The notes beneath the pieces were generated by a model that did no database searches, was not told where the DNA came from, and saw only the letters and a list, made by a program, of their open reading frames with translations. A DNA stretch of 64,000 nt from the NCBI RefSeq assembly GCF_010092425.1, contig NZ_CP048030.1, forward strand, positions 744,001 through 808,000, given 5' to 3'. Positions 18,965-31,985 of the stretch are shown here, piece by piece (within the stretch, counting starts at the first letter, position 1; each line of letters opens with the position of its first letter). The position numbers and the translations under genes are program-made. This DNA is from Sinimarinibacterium sp. NLF-5-8 (GTDB lineage: Bacteria > Pseudomonadota > Gammaproteobacteria > Nevskiales > Nevskiaceae).

Positions 18965-21193
18965 ATGAACAGACAAAATTCCACAGCGCCTGCGGTTGTT
19001 GCAGATGATGACGAGATCGACCTGCGTGAACTTTGGGGGGTTTTGGTCGAGGCGCGCTGGGTGGTCATTGCCATCGCGGCAGCCTGCTTGTTCCTGGGTA
19101 CTTTTTATGCCTGGTCTGCGACCCGCATTTTTGATGCTGATGCACTGGTGCAGGTTGAAAAGAAAGAATCCGGCCTGAGTGCCGCAGCTTTGGGCGATCT
19201 GGCCGGGGCGATGGGCACCCCTTCGCAGGCGACCGCAGAGATTGAACTGCTCAAAAGCCGCTGGCTGGTGGGCTCGGTGGTTGATGGGCTCAATGCCAAC
19301 ATCATTGCCGAGCCGATTTATTTTCCGCTGATCGGGCGCGCGCTGGCGCGCGGATTTGTGCCGGATTCGGAAGATCGGCCGGTTGCCGATCCCCGCTTTG
19401 GTTTGAGGGGCTATGCCTGGGGCGGCGAGTTCATTCGGGTGACGGCGTTTGATGTGCCGCCGACTTTGCTCGGAAAACCGTTTGAGTTGCAGATCACTGA
19501 TGATGGCTATGTTTTGCTGCAACAGGGCGAAAAAATCCTCAGCGGCACTGTCGGGCAGCGCGCCATGGCATCACTGGGCTATCGGCAGGAAATAACCTTG
19601 TTCGTTCAGGATCTGGTGGCGGCACCGGGAACACGCTTCAGCTTGATGCGAATCGATCGCGCCGATGCCATCGCTGCCATTCAGCAAAAGCTCAGCATCT
19701 CCGAGCAGGGGCGTGACAGTGGCATGCTGCGGGTCAGCTTTTCATCCGACAGCCCGGTCGTCTCGCGTGAAGTCATCAATCGGCTGGTCATGGCCTACCA
19801 GCGGCAAAATGTTGAACGCCGCTCTGCAGAAGCGGCTCAAACCCTGACCTACCTGGAACGGCAACTGCCCGAAATCCGGCAAAAACTGGAAACCGCCGAG
19901 GTTGCCTACAACAGCTTTCGACTCAGTGAAGGCTCTGCCGACCTGAGCAAAGAGACAGAGCTGGTTCTGCAGCAGAGTGTACAAATGGAGTCCGAGCGTG
20001 TGCGGCTGGAACAACAGCGCCGCGCCGCACTCGAACGCTTTACGCCGGATCATCCCACCATTGTTGCCATCGACCGCCAGCTCCAGGGCTTGCTTGACGA
20101 ACAGCGCAAAATCTCCGGGCGTGTCAAAAACCTGCCAGAAGTTCAGCAAGAAGTGCTGCGTCTGGCGCGGGATGTTCAGGTCAATACCGCGATCTACACC
20201 AACCTGCTCAACAACTACCAAGAGTTGCAAGTGGCCAAGGGCGGGCAGATTGGCAATGTTCGTATCGTTGATTACGCGCTGAGCCCACTCAAAGCCTCCA
20301 AGCCCAAGGTGCCCCTGATCATGGCACTGTCATTGGTGCTTGGCGGCATGCTGGGCGTAGGCGTTGTGCTGATCCGGCGTGCGATGCGCGTCGTCGTCAA
20401 TGACCCCGCCGTGGTCGAGCAGATGCTTGGCGTCCCCACCTACGCCACCGTGCCCTATACCAGCACGCAGCGACGGCTCACCAAACAAAAAGACGCATTG
20501 CAGGATCTCATCCTCGCGCGCGCTGACCCGCAGGACCTGGCAATCGAAGCCCTGCGCAGCTTGCGGACCTCACTGCACTTTGCGCTGATGGAAGCCAAGA
20601 ACAACATCATCATGTTGACCGGGCCGTCTCCTGGACTGGGCAAATCCTTTGTCAGCATCAACCTCGCCGCCGTACTGGCCGCATCCGGCAAGCGCGTGGT
20701 GGTCATCGATGCCGATATGCGGCGTGGGCACTTGCACGACTATCTCAAATGCGACCGTGGACAGGGATTATCGGATTATTGTGTCGGACAGGCCGCGCTT
20801 GACGACATTCTCCTGCAAACCACGCAAGAACAGCTGACCCTGATCAGCACAGGCACGATCCCCCCCAATCCCGCCGAGCTGCTGATGTCGCAGCGCTTTG
20901 CCGATCTGCTGAATCACCTGTCAACGCAATTTGACTATGTGCTGATCGACACTCCGCCGATTCTTGCGGTGACCGATGCCGCCATCATTGGTCGCCAGGC
21001 AGGGTGCACCTTGCTGCTGATCAAGGCCGGTGAGCATTCCGCCAGCATGCTGCAAGACAGCGCCGCGCGCCTGCGCAATGGCGGCGTTGATCTGCGAGGC
21101 ACCATCTTCAACCAGGTCGGACGCAAAGGCACCGGCTATGCTGCGCACCATTATGGATACACCTATGACTACCGCAGCCACGCCAAGACCTGA
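18965..21193 (+). CDS. Wzc/Etk-like polysaccharide co-polymerase and tyrosine autokinase
   Basis: A 742-residue inner-membrane protein. A Wzz chain-length domain lies at about 10-110 with a first TM segment (VVIAIAAACLFLGTFYAW). A coiled-coil region and GNVR domain follow (about 260-430), and a second TM near 440-465. The C-terminal BY-kinase has Walker A TGPSPGLGKS (about 552), Walker A' VVVIDADMRRG and Walker B VLIDTPP. The last residues hold a tyrosine cluster (GYAAHHYGYTYDYR), the expected autophosphorylation tail. It drives polymer length and export together with Wza. No low-molecular-weight phosphatase (Wzb/Etp) gene is next to it, unlike E. coli. It begins 166 nt after wza. Confidence 0.94.
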   Translation: MNRQNSTAPAVVADDDEIDLRELWGVLVEARWVVIAIAAACLFLGTFYAWSATRIFDADALVQVEKKESGLSAAALGDLAGAMGTPSQATAEIELLKSRWLVGSVVDGLNANIIAEPIYFPLIGRALARGFVPDSEDRPVADPRFGLRGYAWGGEFIRVTAFDVPPTLLGKPFELQITDDGYVLLQQGEKILSGTVGQRAMASLGYRQEITLFVQDLVAAPGTRFSLMRIDRADAIAAIQQKLSISEQGRDSGMLRVSFSSDSPVVSREVINRLVMAYQRQNVERRSAEAAQTLTYLERQLPEIRQKLETAEVAYNSFRLSEGSADLSKETELVLQQSVQMESERVRLEQQRRAALERFTPDHPTIVAIDRQLQGLLDEQRKISGRVKNLPEVQQEVLRLARDVQVNTAIYTNLLNNYQELQVAKGGQIGNVRIVDYALSPLKASKPKVPLIMALSLVLGGMLGVGVVLIRRAMRVVVNDPAVVEQMLGVPTYATVPYTSTQRRLTKQKDALQDLILARADPQDLAIEALRSLRTSLHFALMEAKNNIIMLTGPSPGLGKSFVSINLAAVLAASGKRVVVIDADMRRGHLHDYLKCDRGQGLSDYCVGQAALDDILLQTTQEQLTLISTGTIPPNPAELLMSQRFADLLNHLSTQFDYVLIDTPPILAVTDAAIIGRQAGCTLLLIKAGEHSASMLQDSAARLRNGGVDLRGTIFNQVGRKGTGYAAHHYGYTYDYRSHAKT

Positions 21194-21569
21194 TCAAAAT
21201 CGTCGCTTGCCACGACGACAGGTGTTGTTTTTGGGCGCATTGCTATGCGGTTTTGGTATGCCTTACGGCTACGCCGCCGATGACGGCGCCCCGACTACAC
21301 CGCCCGTCGCGATCAGGCAAGGCCATTCTGCCGCCTATTACGGGATTGAACCGCTACAGCGCCAGTCCAGCATACGCAGCGTGCTGGCCGCAGGCGGACT
21401 TGACCGCCCGCACAGCACCCCATCAGTTGCCGACAAAATCATTTTGCTGGCGCTGAGAATGTACAACGGCGGTGGGGGCACACCCAGTGACCTGATCAGG
21501 CCGCAAGCTGACGTCAAACACAGTTTTGAGCAAGAACGAGCCAGCCAGAAGGGGCAAGGCCTTGATTGA
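21165..21569 (+). CDS. Small exported protein of the capsule operon, unknown
   Basis: Reading from ATG at 21165 (or 21153) gives about 134 residues: a basic N-terminus with RRLPRRQVLFLGALLCGF, a hydrophobic core and a cleavage-like PYGYA-A. The Arg-rich start could suit Tat or Sec export. The mature part (about 105 residues) shows no known domain. Its start overlaps the kinase 3' end by 29 nt in another frame, which indicates translational coupling and supports that it is real. Likely role: periplasmic accessory of polysaccharide export, by context only. Confidence 0.6.
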   Translation: MTTAATPRPDQNRRLPRRQVLFLGALLCGFGMPYGYAADDGAPTTPPVAIRQGHSAAYYGIEPLQRQSSIRSVLAAGGLDRPHSTPSVADKIILLALRMYNGGGGTPSDLIRPQADVKHSFEQERASQKGQGLD

Positions 21570-21715
21570 TGAGATGATATGTTTTGAGCGTTGGATCACG
21601 CTTGATCGTGTAAAAAGTTTCACATATTGACAACGGGTTTGGTTACAATCGCCCACCTGATGTTTTGTCACGTTGGTTCGAATTGGCTTCGAGCTTCTAA
21701 AATCCGAGAGAAGGG

Positions 21716-22432
21716 ATGAACAAAAAAATTGCTATCGCTGCCGTGGCAGCCGCTGTATTCGGAGGGCATCTGAGCGGTGCCTATGTCATCAACGAGGCAA
21801 CGGCACAAGTCGCCCAGGCAGAGCGCACGCTCAATCTTCAAGAAGCACAAACCTATGCCCAGCGCGTCAGCAAGACGGTTGACCAGGCCGTTCAGGAAGG
21901 GTTGATGGAGCGCCGCTCGGCAAATGAATATGTTGTCACCGAATCCGGTGCCGCGCTGCTGCAGGGCAGTGGCGTTGAAGTGGGCGGCTTTGCCGGGTTA
22001 ACGCCTTCACAAATCACCGCAATCGTCGCCGCTGCACTGGGTTTCACGTTTATCGTCGTTGATACGGTTGACGATAGTTCAGGTGGCGGCGCCGCTCCGA
22101 CGACTGGCCCCACCACGGGTCCAACGGCCGGTCCTACCGCCAGCCCGAGCACGGGTCCGACGGCTGGCCCTACTGCGGGTCCGAGCACGGGTCCGACGGC
22201 CGGTCCTACCGCCAGCCCGAGCACGGGTCCGACGGCTGGTCCTACTGCGGGTCCGAGCGCCCCTCCGACCACGCCTCCGACTGCCGTGCCGACGGTTCCT
22301 CCGACTCCCGTCCCAACAGCAACAGCTTCTCCGACCCCTCCTCCTGGCACGGGCACAGGCTCTGGTTCCGGATCTTCCTCCGGTTCGGGGTCAGGCTCCG
22401 GCTCCGGCTCTGGTGCCAGCGGTGCGGTTTGA
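21716..22432 (+). CDS. Exported Pro/Thr/Gly-repeat protein, GfcA/YjbE analogue by position
   Basis: A 238-residue protein with signal peptide (MNKKIAIAAVAAAVFGGHLSGA). A folded helical segment covers about 25-95, a hydrophobic stretch follows (ITAIVAAALGFTFIVVDTVDD, about 100-120), and then a long low-complexity tail. The tail has four 12-residue repeats of PSTGPTAGPTA-S/G, a PPTTPPT region and a terminal Gly-Ser run. E. coli gfcA and yjbE are likewise small exported low-complexity proteins opening the gfc/yjb clusters; that parallel is positional inference, not homology I can show. The tail could be a cell-wall spacer or glycosylation target. A strong terminator follows. Confidence 0.75.
   Translation: MNKKIAIAAVAAAVFGGHLSGAYVINEATAQVAQAERTLNLQEAQTYAQRVSKTVDQAVQEGLMERRSANEYVVTESGAALLQGSGVEVGGFAGLTPSQITAIVAAALGFTFIVVDTVDDSSGGGAAPTTGPTTGPTAGPTASPSTGPTAGPTAGPSTGPTAGPTASPSTGPTAGPTAGPSAPPTTPPTAVPTVPPTPVPTATASPTPPPGTGTGSGSGSSSGSGSGSGSGSGASGAV
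22109..22252 (+). repeat. In-frame 36 bp tandem repeat, four units
   Basis: Units begin at 22109 (diverged), 22145, 22181 and 22217, each coding PSTGPTAGPTA plus Ser or Gly. The last residue alternates S, G, S, G, so the higher-order unit is 72 bp. Copy number is likely to vary between strains. Confidence 0.9.
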
Positions 22433-22509
22433 GTTGTCACTGATCGCCTTAGCTGTTGTTTCTTGCGCGTGACCAATTCGTTGCTAAGGCAAGTCGGCAT
22501 CTAGTACTA

Positions 22510-22541
22510 CCAAAAACGAGCTGAGTTCAGCTCGTTTTTGG
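22510..22541. terminator. Intrinsic terminator within the capsule operon
   Basis: A 15 bp perfect inverted repeat (22510-22524 with 22527-22541) with A-rich 5' and T-rich 3' arms, so it works on both strands. It ends just before the GfcC-like gene and should reduce read-through from the repeat-protein gene. Confidence 0.85.
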
Positions 22542-22553
22542 TTTGTGGTGCTT

Positions 22554-23348
22554 ATGGGGACTTATCACAGCCATTTACCAAACCAGAGAGTCAACCAGTT
22601 GTTCAAAAAAATTGGGGTGATATACGCCTTTGTGTCGACATTGCTTACCGGTTTGTATCCCAGTACAGCTTCTGCCTCTGACCTGCGTGTTTATGGTGCT
22701 GTACACCAGCCTGGTGTAGTGGAGTGGGGAGCGGAGCATGCACCAACGCTTGAGCAAGCCATTGCTGGAGTCGGGGGGCTGCGTGATGATGCCTTTTTGT
22801 GGGGCGCCATTTTGCTGCGTTCGCAAGCCATGCCGTCGCAGGCAGGCGCGGCGCAGTCTTTGCAATGTTTGCCGTGGCGTCTGCAACAAGCGCTGGGTGT
22901 GCTGGCGCAAATGAGCGCGGATGACTTGCCGGGGTTTAGCCTTGAGGTGCTGACGGCACAAATGCAGGCTGGCCAGTGGCAGCGGGTTTTTGTGAATTCG
23001 CTGATTTTGGGTGGTTCAGCTTCTGATGCGGCGGGCTCAATGGTGATGCAGGCCGGGGATGTGCTGGTGATCCCCAGGCGCTCGATTGGCGTGACGCAGG
23101 TCACCGCAAAAAACACCTATCAGCTGCCGTACCGGCCAGGTTGGCTGGCGCATGATTATCGCCGTGCGGCACGGATCGGCGCACCCTGGTGGGGCGGCGT
23201 TGATCGGCTCATCCTGCCTGATGGGCAGGCGCATCTTCTGAATGCGCGTTTCTGGAATGACCACCCCACCGCGGTGCCGCCGGGGGCTTTGCTGGTCTGG
23301 AAAGTTGGGGCTCAGACCGGCTGTTCAGCACAGCAACGGAGCCAGTGA
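22554..23348 (+). CDS. GfcC-like capsule biosynthesis protein
   Basis: About 265 residues. After a signal peptide ending STASA-S comes DLRVYGAVHQPGVVEWGAEH, the first beta-grasp domain of GfcC/YjbG proteins. A second domain carries AGDVLVIPRRS. These periplasmic proteins accompany Wza-type export in group 4 capsule loci. Start choice is unclear: ATG at 22554 lacks a ribosome binding site, whereas TTG at 22599 (LFKKIGVIYAFVS) would give a tighter signal peptide. It follows a terminator, so it may have its own promoter or depend on read-through. The stop overlaps the next start by one base. Confidence 0.82.
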   Translation: MGTYHSHLPNQRVNQLFKKIGVIYAFVSTLLTGLYPSTASASDLRVYGAVHQPGVVEWGAEHAPTLEQAIAGVGGLRDDAFLWGAILLRSQAMPSQAGAAQSLQCLPWRLQQALGVLAQMSADDLPGFSLEVLTAQMQAGQWQRVFVNSLILGGSASDAAGSMVMQAGDVLVIPRRSIGVTQVTAKNTYQLPYRPGWLAHDYRRAARIGAPWWGGVDRLILPDGQAHLLNARFWNDHPTAVPPGALLVWKVGAQTGCSAQQRSQ

Positions 23349-25471
23349 TGAGCCATTCGGGAGTTCGTTGGTTTTTGGCGAGTGCCTTGCTGTGGATGGG
23401 GTTGGGGGGCGCACATGCGCGCGAAGGGCATGCTAGCCGCATTGGCGTTCCAGGGGTTCTGGAAACGCCATCGGCATTGATGCCGGCGGCAGGAACACTG
23501 GGATTTGGCTTCTCCAATGCAGTTCCGTACCAACACCTGTACGTCAATATGCAACCCTTTGATTGGTTTAACTTTGGGGCGCGTTACAACATCATCATTG
23601 GCACACCTTATGATCCGACTCCCTTGGGCGCGAAGCAGGCGTATAAGGACAAATCGTTTGATGTCGCCATCCGGCTTTTCAAAGGCGGTCATGGCTGGCC
23701 GACGCTTGCGGCCGGGTTGTTGGACATTGGCGGGACGCAGTATTTTGGTGGTGAATACTTGGTGGCTTCCCAACGAATATTTGATCTATATGCCTCTGTA
23801 GGCTTGGCATGGGGGCGTGCAGGGGCGGCAGCAGATTTTGCTAACCCGCTGGGGGAGCTGTCTTCCTCATTCAATAAGCGGCCGGGGCGCCGCGATCCGG
23901 GAACCGGCGGGCAGATTGCATTTCAAAACTGGTTCCGGGGACAGGATGTGGCTGTTTTCGGCAGCTTGATCTGGAGCCCTTCGGCGTGGCCCAGATGGTC
24001 GTTGATGGCGGAGTGGGAAGGGAATGACTACAGCCACGAGCGCTCCAAGCACCCGGTAACTCAATCCAGCCGTGCCAACTTTGGAATTGACTACGCGCTC
24101 ACTAAGTCCGCAACGATCGGTGTGCAATATATTCGCGGCAATCAGATTGGATTCCAGGTTGGTTTACAGCCTTATCTGGGGGATGCGCGACGTTTACCTG
24201 TACGCACATACATGCCAATCCTGCAGCAGGATGTTCACCCCAGTTATCGTACGGCACAACAGGATGGCACTGCTGAACAGCTGGCCGCATTGTATGGGGT
24301 GCTCAAGGATGAGCAGATTTATCTTCATGCACTGGACTGGGCGCCGGATAGTAATGGTGTATTGACACTCTGGCAGAGCAGCAGCGCCAACTATAAGCCC
24401 GCTACAGTTTTACAGATCGCAGGACGGCATGCAGTCAATGAAGTCGTGGGCGTTAATCAGGTTCGGGTTATTACCGTCGAAGGTGGTGTTGATGTGCTGA
24501 TCGGACAAGCTTCGCGGCAGGCACTGCTGGATGATGCAGAACCTCACATCGAATATGCTGGATTGCTCCCCAACAGCAGCTTCGAGCCGGGAGATGGTTG
24601 GGGGATGGATGCGGCTCGTTATACAAGGCTGTTGAGTTATCCTTCGCTGTCATACGGCGTTGATCCGGCGATTCGCACCAATATTGGTGGTCGCGCTGGT
24701 TTTTTTCTGACCGATCTATTGCTTAAACCTTATATGACGATGCAGTTGACGCGGAGTTGGAGCGTTACGGGTGTATTGGGCGTCAAAATCGGCGGTAACT
24801 TGGATCGTGCCACATCGCCTCGCAGTGGAACACTGCATCGCGTGCGTAGCGACCTTGAAAAGTATCAAACGCAAAGCGGTGATATTTATCTTCAGCGCTT
24901 GGACAGTACGTTTATTTTTCCAATTGCCTCCCAATGGTATGGCGGGATAACCGCAGGTATTTTGGAAGATATGTATGGTGGCGTGAGTACCGAAATCTTG
25001 TATGTGCCATTTGCGCGACGCTGGGCGCTGGGATGGGATAGTAAATGGGTCAAGCAGCGAGGGTATACGCAGCGTTTTAATTTTTTGGACTATGACACGA
25101 TCACCAGTCATTTGAGCTGGTATTACCGGACACCGGTGGAAGGGGTCACGCTTCAGGTCAGCGCTGGCCGATATCTTGCTCAGGATATTGGGGCAACGCT
25201 GGATATTTCCAAAAGTTTCAGAAGTGGTGCTAAATTTGGTATTTTTGCAACCAAAACCAATGTTTCATCGCGTGATTTTGGCGAAGGTTCGTTTGATAAG
25301 GGGTTTTATGTCGCAATTCCATTGGGTGGCGTTCAAAAATCTCTGAAAAACAGCACGGTACAGATTGACTATCGCTTCCTCACCCGAGATGGCGGGCAGC
25401 GTGTCTATGTCGACCGCCCGCTGTATGGCGCATTCGGTCAATACCATAGTGGGGCGCTTAGCGATGATTAA
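23348..25471 (+). CDS. YjbH/GfcD-family outer-membrane beta-barrel protein
   Basis: A 707-residue protein with signal peptide (cleavage after HA-R near residue 21). The mature start RIGVPGVLETPSALMPAAGT is typical of YjbH-domain proteins. Many aromatic-rich alternating strands, GFGFSNAVPYQHLYVN, and a C-terminal strand region mark an outer-membrane barrel. In E. coli, GfcD/YjbH are needed for group 4 capsule or exopolysaccharide output. The ATG overlaps the stop of the GfcC-like gene, so the two are coupled. It is the largest gene of this accessory set. Confidence 0.88.
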   Translation: MSHSGVRWFLASALLWMGLGGAHAREGHASRIGVPGVLETPSALMPAAGTLGFGFSNAVPYQHLYVNMQPFDWFNFGARYNIIIGTPYDPTPLGAKQAYKDKSFDVAIRLFKGGHGWPTLAAGLLDIGGTQYFGGEYLVASQRIFDLYASVGLAWGRAGAAADFANPLGELSSSFNKRPGRRDPGTGGQIAFQNWFRGQDVAVFGSLIWSPSAWPRWSLMAEWEGNDYSHERSKHPVTQSSRANFGIDYALTKSATIGVQYIRGNQIGFQVGLQPYLGDARRLPVRTYMPILQQDVHPSYRTAQQDGTAEQLAALYGVLKDEQIYLHALDWAPDSNGVLTLWQSSSANYKPATVLQIAGRHAVNEVVGVNQVRVITVEGGVDVLIGQASRQALLDDAEPHIEYAGLLPNSSFEPGDGWGMDAARYTRLLSYPSLSYGVDPAIRTNIGGRAGFFLTDLLLKPYMTMQLTRSWSVTGVLGVKIGGNLDRATSPRSGTLHRVRSDLEKYQTQSGDIYLQRLDSTFIFPIASQWYGGITAGILEDMYGGVSTEILYVPFARRWALGWDSKWVKQRGYTQRFNFLDYDTITSHLSWYYRTPVEGVTLQVSAGRYLAQDIGATLDISKSFRSGAKFGIFATKTNVSSRDFGEGSFDKGFYVAIPLGGVQKSLKNSTVQIDYRFLTRDGGQRVYVDRPLYGAFGQYHSGALSDD

Positions 25472-26162
25472 GTCATACCGGGTGTTTTTGCTGTCGTTTT
25501 TGAGCTTGGCGGCGTTGCTTGGTTTGTCCAGTTGCCAGAATTTGAACGGGCGCGGTACTGTTGAGTCAGTGCGGTGGGATGAGGGGATGTCCTCACAAAT
25601 GCGCAGGGGATTTCAACATTTGCTAGAGATGCCTTATGCGATGCTTTATGGACGCTTTTCAGAGCAGCACGAAGTGGCGTTCATTCTTGCTGAGGGGGGG
25701 CAGGATCGACCGCATCATTGGGTTGGCAGCAGTGGTGCCGAGCTTTGGACACAGCATGCACATATTCGAGCTTCGCGCGGACTTGGAGATGATTTTCTGC
25801 GTGTAGAGGTGATCGACGAAGGGGCTGTTAGCGCATTTTTGAGGGGCTATACAGAAGTTATGGATCCTGAGCACGCTTCAGTCGAGTGGATATTGCCTGC
25901 GGGTGCTTTGCAATGGCTTGAGCATGTTGGGACAGTAGTGGAAGTCACTGATGTTCCCTATATCAGTTTTGCTTTGAACGGCCGGGCTTGGCAGGTTAAA
26001 GAGCGTGTTCAAGTCACGGGGCAGCCGGGTGCTTTTGAAAGAATCTATTGGATTGAGCCAACAACGCGTAGTTTATTGAAAATGCGGACACAATATGCTG
26101 TTGACTCGGCACCGATCACATTGGAATGGATTCGAGTGCCGGATCGTGCTGATCAGAAGTAA
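25464..26162 (+). CDS. YjbF/GfcB-family lipoprotein
   Basis: A 232-residue lipoprotein. MIKSYRVFLLSFLSLAALLG is followed by the lipobox LSS-C (Cys near residue 25). The C-terminal part, with YISFALNGRAWQVKERVQVT and VDSAPITLEWIR, matches the YjbF/GfcB pattern. ATG at 25464 overlaps the end of the barrel gene by 8 nt, so these genes are translationally coupled. E. coli order is gfcB-gfcC-gfcD; here it is C-D-B. A terminator 35 nt downstream ends the operon. Confidence 0.87.
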   Translation: MIKSYRVFLLSFLSLAALLGLSSCQNLNGRGTVESVRWDEGMSSQMRRGFQHLLEMPYAMLYGRFSEQHEVAFILAEGGQDRPHHWVGSSGAELWTQHAHIRASRGLGDDFLRVEVIDEGAVSAFLRGYTEVMDPEHASVEWILPAGALQWLEHVGTVVEVTDVPYISFALNGRAWQVKERVQVTGQPGAFERIYWIEPTTRSLLKMRTQYAVDSAPITLEWIRVPDRADQK

Positions 26163-26196
26163 TTCTGGCCTAACGAATTGATCAGCGTTTCTTTGG

Positions 26197-26234
26197 AAAA
26201 CCCCGGTTGAGGTCAAGGTCAACCGGGGTTTTTT
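26197..26234 (+). terminator. Terminator of the capsule-export operon
   Basis: A 14 bp perfect stem (26197-26210 with 26219-26232), loop of 8 nt, ending in six T. It also has an A run on the left arm, so it may serve the convergent ankyrin gene. Confidence 0.88.
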
Positions 26235-26251
26235 GATGTGCTCAGGCGTTT

Positions 26252-26908
26252 TTAATTCAACTCCAACAATGCCGCCGTCCCCAGGTGATTGCGGTCGCGC
26301 GCGAGTTCGATGGCGGTTTTGCCGTCTTCGATGGTGGCGTTTCGATCAACGCCGCGTGATAGCAGCAGGCGGCAGAGGCTTTCAAACCCGCGTGATGCGG
26401 CCAGGTGCAGGGCGTTGACGCCACTGCCGCCGGTGTAATGCACGTCGGCACCCAGGGCGATCAGCAGGGGCGCCAGGCTTTCGCCGGCCGCACCGGCAAT
26501 GCCGGCGTGCAGCGGCGTATTGGCCATCGGGTTTTCGGAGACGGCTTCCAGCGGTGCGCCCAGGCCAATCAGCACCAGGGTGCTGTTGCGCGCGCCCATG
26601 AAGGTGGCCAGATGCAGGGGCGTCCAGCCGTCTACGCTGTGTTGGCTCATCAGGGCGGGATTGGCGCTGATCAGGCTGGCTACGCGCGCGGCGTCGTTGG
26701 CGGCGGCGGCTTCAAAGATATCGAGGGGACGAAACGGTTTGAGCAGTTCGGCAATGTCGGCAGCGCCGTTGTAGAGCGCAAACATCAGTGGTGAAAGTCC
26801 GCCCGGCAGGGGGTCGGTGGCTTGGCTGGCATCACGCTCAAGAGCGGCGCGCGCGGCATCGATGTCGCGGCTTTGGATGGCGTGCATGAGGGGGCGAACA
26901 GAGCTCAT
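26252..26908 (-). CDS. Ankyrin-repeat protein
   Basis: A 218-residue protein (start ATG 26908, MSSVRPLMHAIQSRD, with GGA 8 nt upstream) made of about six ankyrin repeats. Clear signatures include DGWTPLHLATFMGA, NTPLHAGIAGA, VNALHLAASRGFESLCRLLL and DGKTAIELARDRN. There is no signal peptide, so it is cytoplasmic and mediates protein contacts; no enzymatic domain is fused. It is convergent with the capsule operon and divergent from pyrG. Partner unknown. Confidence 0.9.
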   Translation of the reverse strand: MSSVRPLMHAIQSRDIDAARAALERDASQATDPLPGGLSPLMFALYNGAADIAELLKPFRPLDIFEAAAANDAARVASLISANPALMSQHSVDGWTPLHLATFMGARNSTLVLIGLGAPLEAVSENPMANTPLHAGIAGAAGESLAPLLIALGADVHYTGGSGVNALHLAASRGFESLCRLLLSRGVDRNATIEDGKTAIELARDRNHLGTAALLELN

Positions 26909-27096
26909 TGAAAATTCCAAACGTCGGGTGATGGGTCGGGTGATCGATCGGGCTGCTGAAAAAATCAGCAATTTGCGCGCGGCAGGGTACGCTCAACGGG
27001 GACGATGTACCACTTTGGGCATGGGCTGCAGGCTCAAAAAGTTAAGGATAATTGAGAATGCAGTGAGCCATCCCGTAAAATCACCGAAACCCTTAG

Positions 27097-29621
<2,525 letters not shown>

Positions 29622-29625
29622 TTAA

Positions 29626-30981
<1,356 letters not shown>

Positions 30982-30995
30982 AACCGAGTCAAGCC

Positions 30996-31274
30996 ATGAT
31001 CTACCGCGCCGCTGTTGCCGCCCTGGTGTTACTGCTGCTGGTGTTGCAGTACCGCTTGTGGATTGCTGACGGCGGCGTGGCGCATACCCACCGCCTGCAT
31101 CAGCAGCTCGACGACATGCGCGCCGAAAATCAGGCCATGCAAATGCGCAACGACGCGCTCGACGCCGAGGTGCGCGATCTGAATGACGGCACCGCCGCCA
31201 TTGAAGCGCGCGCGCGCACCACGCTGGGCATGGTCAAAAAAGGCGAGACGTTCTATCTCGTCGTCAACCCCTGA
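30996..31274 (+). CDS. ftsB: Cell division protein FtsB
   Basis: A 92-residue bitopic protein: one TM helix at about 5-20 (AAVAALVLLLLVLQYRLW), then a periplasmic coiled coil (HQQLDDMRAENQAMQMRNDA) and a conserved end near ARTTLGMVKKGETFYLVV. It bridges FtsQ and FtsL in the divisome. The stop at 31274 abuts the ispD start. Confidence 0.95.
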   Translation: MIYRAAVAALVLLLLVLQYRLWIADGGVAHTHRLHQQLDDMRAENQAMQMRNDALDAEVRDLNDGTAAIEARARTTLGMVKKGETFYLVVNP

Positions 31275-31985
31275 ATGACGGCCTCCCAAGACGCGCGCGC
31301 GTACTGGGCCGTGATCCCGGCGGCTGGTGGCGGCGCGCGCATGGGTGCCGCGATCCCCAAGCAATACCTGCCGCTGCGCGCGCGCACGGTGATTGAATGG
31401 AGCACCGCCGTTTTTTTGGCGTGCGACTGGATCAGCGGCGTCGTGGTTGTGCTGGCTCAAGACGACGCCCGCTTTGCCTCGTTGCCGATTGCCAGTCACC
31501 CCAGACTCATCACCACCTGCGGCGGCGCCGAGCGCGCGGATTCGGTGCTGGCCGGGCTGCTCTGCGTGCAACAGCACTGCGCAAACCCTGCGCAAACCTG
31601 CGTACTGGTGCACGACGCCGCAAGGCCCTGTGTGCGCGCGGTGGATCTGCTGCGGTTGCGCGACCAGGCTGATGCCGAGCATGGCGGTCTGCTGGCGATT
31701 CCCGTCACCGACACCCTCAAGCGCGCGCGCGACGGTGCCAGCGTTGAAACCGTGGATCGCAGCACGCTCTGGCGCGCGCAAACCCCGCAGTTGTTTGATT
31801 TATCCCAATTGATCAACGCCCTGCACACCGCGCGCGCGCGCGGTGCGGTGATCACCGACGAAGCCTCCGCAATGGAAGCGGCCGGCCACCGCCCCCGCCT
31901 GGTGCAGGGTGACGAATCCAACCTCAAAGTCACCTATCCCGCTGACCTTGCCCTGGCGGATTTTTGGCTGGAAAACACCCCATGA
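31275..31985 (+). CDS. ispD: 2-C-methyl-D-erythritol 4-phosphate cytidylyltransferase
   Basis: Third step of the MEP isoprenoid pathway. 236 residues with nucleotide-binding VIPAAGGGARMGAAIPKQYL, VLVHDAARPCV and the VTDTLKR loop. It contains several GCGCGCGC tracts coding A-R-A. It starts immediately after the ftsB stop and overlaps ispF by 4 nt. Confidence 0.96.
   Translation: MTASQDARAYWAVIPAAGGGARMGAAIPKQYLPLRARTVIEWSTAVFLACDWISGVVVVLAQDDARFASLPIASHPRLITTCGGAERADSVLAGLLCVQQHCANPAQTCVLVHDAARPCVRAVDLLRLRDQADAEHGGLLAIPVTDTLKRARDGASVETVDRSTLWRAQTPQLFDLSQLINALHTARARGAVITDEASAMEAAGHRPRLVQGDESNLKVTYPADLALADFWLENTP

Noticed and set aside
22105-22260. Possible CRISPR-like array
   Set aside because: Units are contiguous, without spacers, and in frame inside a coding gene: a protein tandem repeat.
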